From Stenotrophomonas maltophilia (GTDB taxonomy: Bacteria > Pseudomonadota > Gammaproteobacteria > Xanthomonadales > Xanthomonadaceae), in the NCBI GenBank assembly GCA_002435595.1, contig DJBL01000060.1, positions 1 through 12,432 of the forward strand: a stretch of DNA of 12,432 nucleotides, read 5' to 3'. Position numbers and translations under genes: made by a program. The stretch's first letter is position 1. Every line of letters starts with the position of its first letter. Below are positions 7,997-12,432 of the stretch, piece after piece. The notes beneath the pieces were generated by a model, which saw only the letters and a program-made list of their open reading frames with translations, had not been told where the DNA came from and did no database searches.

Positions 7997-8371
7997 ATGA
8001 ACGAAACCCACCGCGCCCATCCACGCATTGCCAGGGCGGGGGCGTGTCGGCGCTTTCGTCGTGACCGCACCGATGATTTCGATGCCGATCCCGGTCGCTC
8101 TCCCGCAGACGACCACTGCGGTGGCGCCGCCGCTGGACCGGCCGGGACCGATCGAACTGCGCGTGGACGCGGCCAACCCGGTCAGCTGGAGCGGACACGC
8201 GGTCGCGGTGGTCGCGTTGCAGGCGCGCATGCAGGAGCAGGCGCGCGTGCCTGCCGGGAACCTGCCCGAGCTGCGTATCGCCACCGATCGGCGGCCGAGT
8301 ACGCGGTGATGGCCAGGATCCTCGCCGCCGCCAACACCGCCCATCTGCAGCGCATCGCCTTGGTCCAGCAG
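7997..8371 (+). pseudogene. exbD: exbD-like (ExbD2-type) remnant with frameshift and lost membrane anchor
   Basis: ExbD works with ExbB and TonB in the inner membrane to energise TonB-dependent receptors. One frame (8055-8291) reads FVVTAPMISMPIPVALPQ, then PGPIELRVDAANPVSW, then LPELRIATDRR, the order of the ExbD periplasmic domain. The homology continues in the next frame as AEYAVMARILAAANTAHLQ and RIALVQQ (to 8371), matching the end of Xanthomonas ExbD2 as I recall it. One missing base near 8291-8294 explains the shift. The N-terminal membrane helix (LLVLLIIF in intact ExbD) is not readable. MNETH at 7997 may be a corrupted MNVTP start. The usual stop after VQQ is also absent. It looks dead. 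It lies upstream of the TonB-dependent receptor on the same strand. Confidence 0.72.
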
Positions 8372-8394
8372 GCGGCCAACCGCACTGCAGCGCA

Positions 8395-8432
8395 CCAACG
8401 ACGCCCCTGCCCGCAGGGGCGTCGTGCGTTGG
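8395..8432. terminator. Strong hairpin between exbD remnant and receptor gene
   Basis: ACGACGCCCCTGC (8398-8410) and GCAGGGGCGTCGT (8413-8425) are perfect complements around a 2-base centre. An alternative fold adds CCAACG (8395-8400) with CGTTGG (8427-8432) and a 4-base bulge. It lies 24 bases after the exbD remnant and would suit termination of that gene. There is no T-run on either strand, so a U-dependent mechanism is not supported. Confidence 0.5.
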
Positions 8433-8483
8433 GGCGCCTGCATGTTGCCTGTTCGGATTTGTCGCGCCGGCGTGAAAAAGTGT

Positions 8484-8521
8484 CGGTCATCACGACGACC
8501 GCTTTACCGTTTGTTTACAAA
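8484..8521. promoter_or_regulatory. Small palindromes in the TonB-dependent receptor leader
   Basis: An imperfect palindrome, CGGTCATC-AC-GACGACCG (8484-8501, 7 of 9 pairs match), is followed by the AT-rich TTTGT-TT-ACAAA (8510-8521). The latter is the least GC-rich patch of the leader and lies about 65 bases before the receptor ATG. They are placed for promoter or operator function. I see no convincing -35/-10 pair and no clear Fur box. Confidence 0.28.
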
Positions 8522-8585
8522 GGAGACGCTGCCGTGGAGGAGGGCGCGGCAGCGCCAGCCCAACATTCCTTTGGAGAGAGAGCGA

Positions 8586-11459
8586 ATGAACGACCTGCAC
8601 CACCGCCCGCTGGCGGTCGCCGTATCGCTGTGCCTGTTGTTGGCTGCCCCGGTACTCGCCGGTGCCCAGGATGCCCCACGCACCACCACCGAGCTGGACC
8701 GGGTCGAAGTGACCGGTACCCGCATCAAGCGCGCCGAAGTGGAAGGGCAGGTGCCGATCCAGACGCTGACCCGCAGCGAGATCGAACGCACCGGCCTGAA
8801 CTCCATCGGCGAGGTGCTGCAGCAGCTCACCGGCTCGGGCTCGGCGCTCAACGCCAAATTCAACTCCTCGGGCAACTTCGGCTTCCCGCCCGACGGCAGC
8901 GGCGTGGGCGCCGGCTCGGCACAGGTCGACCTGCGCCATCTCGGTGCCAAGCGCGTACTGGTGCTGGTGGACGGCATCCGCTGGGTCAATGAATCCTCCG
9001 CCTCCGGCGTGGGCGCGGCCACCGACCTCAACACCATTCCGCTGGCCATCGTCGAGCGCATCGAAGTGCTCGAGGATGGGGCCTCCTCGCTGTATGGCTC
9101 CGATGCGATCGCCGGGGTGGTCAACATCATCACCCGCCGCGAGTTCGACGGGGGCCAGGTCACGCTCAACTACGGCGAGTACAGCAAGGGCGATGGCACC
9201 CAGAAGGGCGTGGACCTGGCCTGGGGCACCAGCGGTGACCGCTACAGCCTGTTCCTGGGCGCCAGCTGGACCCGGCAGGACGCGGTGTATGCGCGCGATC
9301 GCGAGCAGTCACGCTTCCCGATCCCCGGCACCGGGCTGTCCTTCGGCAGCTCGGCGACCCCGACCGGACGCTTCATCTTCACCGATCCCAATACCGGCAT
9401 CACCCACGACCTCACCCCCAATACCGGCGCCACCTCGCCCACCTTCAACGGCGCCGATGGCTGCGCGCGCACCGACAGTTACCACTGCTTCGGTACCGCC
9501 GACCGCTTCAACTTCGCCGAGTACAACATGGTGCTTACCCCGTCGGAGCGGAAGGGCATCTTCGGCCAGTTCCGCTTCGACATCACCGACAACCTGCAGT
9601 GGTACATCAAGGCGCTGGGCAACCGCCGCGAGTCCACCAACCAGGCCGGCCCCGAGCCGCTGTTCTTCGGGCCCGATGGCGCCACCGGCAACCCGCTGGC
9701 CGACAACATCGTCATTTCCGCGCTCAACCCGTACAACCCGTTCGGCTTCGACCTGGACTCCTCGGACAACCTGATCATGATCGGGCGGCGCCCGGTCGAA
9801 GGCGGGCCGCGCGTGTTCGAGCAGGAGGTCAACACCCAGTACTTCGCCACCGGGCTGGTCGGTCAGTTCGAAGCGGCCGACCGCAGCTGGTTCTGGGACG
9901 TCAACGGCATGTACAGCAAGAACAAGGCCGAACAGACCAACTTCGGCAGCTACAACATCTTCAACGTCAACATGGCCCTGGGCGATCCGGCCGTCTGCGC
10001 GGCCACGCCCGGCTGCGTGCCGCTCAACATCTTCGGCGGCCCCGGCACGATCACCCCGGCGATGCTGGCCTGGATCCAGCCGGTGGTACGCGACCGCAGC
10101 CAGAACGAGCTGAGCCTGGTCACCGCCAACCTGAGCAGCGAGCTGTTCAACCTGCCGGCCGGTCCGGTCTCCTTCGCCACCGGCCTGGAGTACCGCAAGT
10201 ACGAGGGCTCCTACCAGCCCGATCCGCTGACGGTGATCGGCCATTACAACGGCGTGCCGTCGCTGCCCACCTCCGGCTCCTACGACGTCAGCGAGGCCTA
10301 CCTGGAGCTGAGCATCCCGATCTTCGCCAAGAGCGCGATCGGCGAAAAGCTCGATCTCAGCCTGGCCGGGCGCTACTCGGACTACTCCACCTTCGGCGGC
10401 GAGTTCGTGCCCAAGTACGGCCTGCGCTGGCAGGTGACCAACGACTTCGTGCTGCGCACCACCTACGCCGAAGGCTTCCGCGCCCCGTCCATCGGCGAGC
10501 TGTACGGCTCGGCCGCGCGTGCCGACCTGCAGTTGTTCGACCCGTGCTCGGTCGGCCTGGGCGGCACCCCGCCGCGCGGCAGTGCGGCCAACTGCGCCGC
10601 GCTGGGCGTGCCGACCGGCTTCCAGCAGGCCAACTCGCAGATCTCGGTCACCACCGGCGGCAACAGCGAACTGGACCCGGAGCGCTCGCGCAGCTTCAGC
10701 GCCGGCTTCGTGTGGAGCCCGTGGTTCGGCAGCAATGCCTCCTGGTCCGAGCGCTTCGATGTGGAAGTGACCTTCTACCGCCACACCATCGAAGGCGCCA
10801 TCCAGGCCATCAACGCCCAGACCCAGCTGGACCTGTGCGTGGATACGCTGGACCCGCTGTACTGCGGCGGCATCACCCGCGCCTCCACCGGCGCGGTCAG
10901 CGGCTTCAACAACCGCCTGACCAACCTGGGCTCGATCAAGACCGACGGCTGGGACGTGGACCTGTTCTGGACGCTGCCGGAAACCTCGGCCGGCCAGTTC
11001 AAGCTGGGCTGGCAGAACACCTTCGTGGGCCGCTATGAGGCGATCGGCGCGGCCGGCCAGCGCCAGCCGCAGGAGCCGGGCGTGGAAGTGTCCGACAGTT
11101 CCATCCCGGAGTGGACCAGCAACGCCAGCCTGAGCTGGAACCTGGCCAACTGGAACGCGTCCTGGACCGTGCGCCACATCGCCAAGCTCACCGAAGACTG
11201 CGGCGATGCGGTGGCCTTCCCGGTCTGCAGCAACCAGATCGAGGGCACCAACGAACTGAAGGCCACCACCTTCCACGACATGCAGGTGGGCTACAAGTTC
11301 GACTGGATGAAGGGGCTGCAGCTCAGCGCCGGCTTGAACAACGTGTTCGACAAGGATCCGCCGATCTGCCTGTCGTGCTCGCTCAACGGCTACGACGCCT
11401 CCACCTACGACATCCCGCGCGGGCGCTACTGGTACCTGCGCGCGGACCTGCGGTTCTGA
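8586..11459 (+). CDS. TonB-dependent outer-membrane receptor
   Basis: The 957-aa product is a full-length receptor for energy-dependent uptake across the outer membrane. It has a signal peptide (1-27, cleavage after AGA) and a likely TonB-box region around TELDRVEVTG (35-44). The plug spans about 50-185, with VDLRHLGAKRVLVLVDG and RIEVLEDGASSLYGSDAIAG. A 22-strand-type barrel ends in the aromatic residue Phe (LRADLRF). There is no N-terminal STN signalling domain, so it is not a FecA-type transducer. The mature part has exactly 12 cysteines in six close pairs: 293/301, 471/477, 654/670, 751/760, 872/881 and 928/931. These suggest disulfides in external loops. The start is fixed by the signal peptide and by GGAG at 8573-8576, nine bases upstream. 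The substrate cannot be told; iron chelates, oligosaccharides, peptides and cobalamin are all possible. Confidence 0.93.
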   Translation: MNDLHHRPLAVAVSLCLLLAAPVLAGAQDAPRTTTELDRVEVTGTRIKRAEVEGQVPIQTLTRSEIERTGLNSIGEVLQQLTGSGSALNAKFNSSGNFGFPPDGSGVGAGSAQVDLRHLGAKRVLVLVDGIRWVNESSASGVGAATDLNTIPLAIVERIEVLEDGASSLYGSDAIAGVVNIITRREFDGGQVTLNYGEYSKGDGTQKGVDLAWGTSGDRYSLFLGASWTRQDAVYARDREQSRFPIPGTGLSFGSSATPTGRFIFTDPNTGITHDLTPNTGATSPTFNGADGCARTDSYHCFGTADRFNFAEYNMVLTPSERKGIFGQFRFDITDNLQWYIKALGNRRESTNQAGPEPLFFGPDGATGNPLADNIVISALNPYNPFGFDLDSSDNLIMIGRRPVEGGPRVFEQEVNTQYFATGLVGQFEAADRSWFWDVNGMYSKNKAEQTNFGSYNIFNVNMALGDPAVCAATPGCVPLNIFGGPGTITPAMLAWIQPVVRDRSQNELSLVTANLSSELFNLPAGPVSFATGLEYRKYEGSYQPDPLTVIGHYNGVPSLPTSGSYDVSEAYLELSIPIFAKSAIGEKLDLSLAGRYSDYSTFGGEFVPKYGLRWQVTNDFVLRTTYAEGFRAPSIGELYGSAARADLQLFDPCSVGLGGTPPRGSAANCAALGVPTGFQQANSQISVTTGGNSELDPERSRSFSAGFVWSPWFGSNASWSERFDVEVTFYRHTIEGAIQAINAQTQLDLCVDTLDPLYCGGITRASTGAVSGFNNRLTNLGSIKTDGWDVDLFWTLPETSAGQFKLGWQNTFVGRYEAIGAAGQRQPQEPGVEVSDSSIPEWTSNASLSWNLANWNASWTVRHIAKLTEDCGDAVAFPVCSNQIEGTNELKATTFHDMQVGYKFDWMKGLQLSAGLNNVFDKDPPICLSCSLNGYDASTYDIPRGRYWYLRADLRF

Positions 11460-11480
11460 TCGTCGGTTGAGCGTGCAGGG

Positions 11481-11511
11481 CCACCGGGGCGCCCAAGCGG
11501 CGCCCCGGTGG
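11481..11511 (+). terminator. Terminator-like hairpin after the receptor gene
   Basis: CCACCGGGGCGCC (11481-11493) and GGCGCCCCGGTGG (11499-11511) form a perfect 13-bp stem with loop CAAGC, 21 bases after the receptor stop codon. A second small hairpin, CCGGGC-CAG-GCCCGG, covers 11527-11541. Neither is followed by a T-run, which is common for high-GC genomes. Function as transcript end is inferred from position. Confidence 0.6.
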
Positions 11512-11632
11512 GTATGAGCGGCGGCGCCGGGCCAGGCCCGGTGGCTGCCACAACGGTCAAATGTGTTGCGCGTGGCGGCCATTGCGCGTTGTGGGCGGCC
11601 GGGCGCGTTTTCGGTCAGGCATGATGGGGCGC

Positions 11633-11647
11633 CCGGCCAGCGGCCGG
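11633..11647. repeat. REP-like palindrome in the exporter gene leader
   Basis: CCGGCC-AGC-GGCCGG is a 6-bp-stem palindrome ending 24 bases before the exporter start codon. Its reverse complement, CCGGCCGCTGGCCGG, is the core I associate with common Stenotrophomonas GTAG-type REPs. No GTAG head is present. It differs from 5917-5931 at one base. Confidence 0.45.
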
Positions 11648-11671
11648 CTCCCCTTTCCAAGTGTTGTTGCC

Positions 11672-12298
11672 ATGAACCTGCATACCTGGTGGATCTTCGC
11701 CGTCACCGTGTTCGTCCTGTGCGGCACCCCGGGGCCGAACATGCTGCACGTGATGACCCGCAGCGTGCGCGTGGGCTTCCGCCGCAGCATCGCCGCCATG
11801 GCCGGTTGCCTGAGTGCGCTGGTGCTGGCGCTGTCGATTTCCGCGGCCGGCCTGGGCGCGGTGCTCAAGGCCTCGCCGATGGTGTTCGACGTACTGCGCT
11901 ATGCCGGCGTGGCCTACCTGGTGTACCTGGGGGTCAAGGCCTGGCGCGGCGGCGATGCGCCGATCGATGTCGGCAACACCGCGGCGATCGCGCCGAGCAG
12001 GCGGCGCATCCTGTTCCGCGATGGCTTCGTCATCGGTATCAGCAACCCGAAGCTGCTGCTGTTCGCCTCGGCGTTCCTGCCGCAGTTCGTCGACCTGGGC
12101 CAACCGCAGCTGCCGCAGTTCGTCATCCTGGTGGGCACCTTCGCGCTGATGGAGATGTTCTGGTACGCGGTGTATGCGGCCGGTGGGCGCGGGCTGGCCG
12201 GCTACCTGGCGCGTCCGGGGCTGCGCAAGGTGTTCGACCGCGTGGTCGGCACGATCTTCATCGGCTTCGGGCTGGCGCTGCTGCGCGCGCGGCCGTAG
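11672..12298 (+). CDS. LysE/RhtB-family translocator (amino-acid-type efflux)
   Basis: The 208-aa inner-membrane protein has about six predicted helices and the family hallmarks TPGPNMLHV (19-27) and GISNPKLLLF (122-131). The length is typical of RhtB-type exporters (about 205-210 aa). Members export homoserine, threonine, lysine, other amino acids or related compounds by proton exchange; the substrate here is not predictable. I start at MNLHTWWIFAV (ATG at 11672) because this is the normal family N-terminus; the open frame reaches 11561 with unrelated sequence. The ribosome site is weak. A terminator-like hairpin separates it from the receptor gene, so it is probably its own unit. Its last 41 bases overlap the tail of the minus-strand TetR-like frame. 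Confidence 0.92.
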   Translation: MNLHTWWIFAVTVFVLCGTPGPNMLHVMTRSVRVGFRRSIAAMAGCLSALVLALSISAAGLGAVLKASPMVFDVLRYAGVAYLVYLGVKAWRGGDAPIDVGNTAAIAPSRRRILFRDGFVIGISNPKLLLFASAFLPQFVDLGQPQLPQFVILVGTFALMEMFWYAVYAAGGRGLAGYLARPGLRKVFDRVVGTIFIGFGLALLRARP

Positions 12299-12432
12299 TG
12301 CCGACAGGCGCCAGGGCCTGCAGGCAGGCGCAGAACATGTCGGCCATGGCATCGGCGTAGGCGCCGATTTCGGCAGGCGACGGCTGAGTGCTGGAAAACG
12401 TCTTGCCCACCCAACGGGTAGAGCCACGCCAT
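12258..12432 (-). CDS. Possible TetR-like regulator, C-terminal tail, truncated by window edge
   Basis: On the minus strand one frame, open from the right edge to a TGA at 12258-12260, reads STQPSPAEIGAYADAMADMF and then CACLQALAPVG. This is an amphipathic last helix of the kind seen at TetR ligand-domain C-termini. Third codon positions are mostly G/C over this stretch, supporting coding. Only about 57 codons are visible, with no DNA-binding domain in view, so the family call rests on style alone. The first codons overlap a GTAG-type repeat (12418-12432), which raises the possibility of a remnant. A regulator converging on the LysE-type exporter would be a common arrangement. Confidence 0.42.
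   Translation of the reverse strand, partial: WRGSTRWVGKTFSSTQPSPAEIGAYADAMADMFCACLQALAPVGTTAARAAAPARSR
12418..12432. repeat. Partial GTAG-headed REP-like element at the window edge
   Basis: GTAGAGCCACGCCAT is, from memory, the left half of a Stenotrophomonas REP (SMAG) palindrome, whose next bases would be GCGTGGCT. The right half is outside the window. If real, it sits inside or against the TetR-like frame. Confidence 0.38.

Noticed and set aside
8028..8309. A 93-codon plus-strand frame as an intact small gene
   Set aside because: It starts at a TTG inside a broken ExbD homology and ends by frameshift. The homology continues in the next frame, so it is part of a pseudogene.
7943..8443. 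Upstream 167-codon extension of slt
   Set aside because: It is antisense to the exbD remnant and resembles no Slt sequence. The signal peptide begins at 7942.
11566..11589. Direct repeat TTGCGCGT, two copies 16 bases apart
   Set aside because: The copies are only 8 bases long in very GC-rich DNA, with no conserved flanks or promoter arrangement. Chance is a sufficient explanation.
9309..11660. A 783-codon minus-strand open frame under the receptor gene
   Set aside because: It is rich in Ala, Gly, Val and Arg without domain structure. It is a high-GC shadow of the receptor coding strand, whose family motifs are clear.
11615..12427. A 270-codon minus-strand frame over the exporter gene
   Set aside because: It is rich in Gln, His, Arg and Ala, typical of a shadow, and the LysE-type frame on the plus strand has clear motifs.
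1..12432. tRNA genes, rRNA, CRISPR arrays, insertion sequences
   Set aside because: I looked on both strands and saw no cloverleaf, regularly spaced repeats, transposase frame or terminal inverted repeats.

Overview
The window is dense, high-GC (roughly two thirds G+C by eye) gammaproteobacterial chromosome. The best fit is a xanthomonad, most likely Stenotrophomonas or a close relative. The reasons are an ExbD2-type remnant matching the Xanthomonas form, a TonB-dependent receptor of the type abundant in that group, short GGCCGG-type palindromes and a GTAG-headed element that look like Stenotrophomonas REP repeats, and a linked slt-cca pair. I ran no search; the assignment is from recall.

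Layout, left to right. Bases 1-1077 (+) are the C-terminal end of a secreted autotransporter, cut by the window edge. Converging on it, 1097-3166 (-) encodes a large protein with a C-terminal TerD-like domain that resembles the MXAN_6230/SCO0854 group. A 390-base divergent intergenic region (3167-3556) holds an 11-bp inverted repeat and a 12-bp palindrome. Next is a secreted S41-type protease (3557-4600, +). A pair of mutually exclusive hairpins separates it from the convergent cca gene (4656-5876, -). cca lies 86 bases downstream of slt, a soluble lytic transglycosylase (5963-7942, -), with a REP-like palindrome between them.

Divergent from slt is a decayed exbD-like gene (about 7997-8371, +). 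It is followed by a strong hairpin, a leader with small palindromes and a full-length TonB-dependent receptor (8586-11459, +). A 13-bp-stem terminator-like hairpin and another REP-like palindrome separate the receptor from a LysE/RhtB-family exporter (11672-12298, +). The window ends in what reads as the C-terminal tail of a TetR-like regulator on the minus strand, beside a partial GTAG repeat.

Functionally this is mostly envelope biology: surface protein secretion, a periplasmic protease, murein turnover, TonB-dependent uptake and amino-acid-type efflux. It also holds one housekeeping tRNA gene (cca) and one stress-associated TerD-like protein. No complete multi-gene novel system is evident. 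The most unusual items are the TerD-like giant standing apart from any ter operon, the exbD remnant beside a TonB-dependent receptor, and the inverted repeat upstream of the TerD-like gene.
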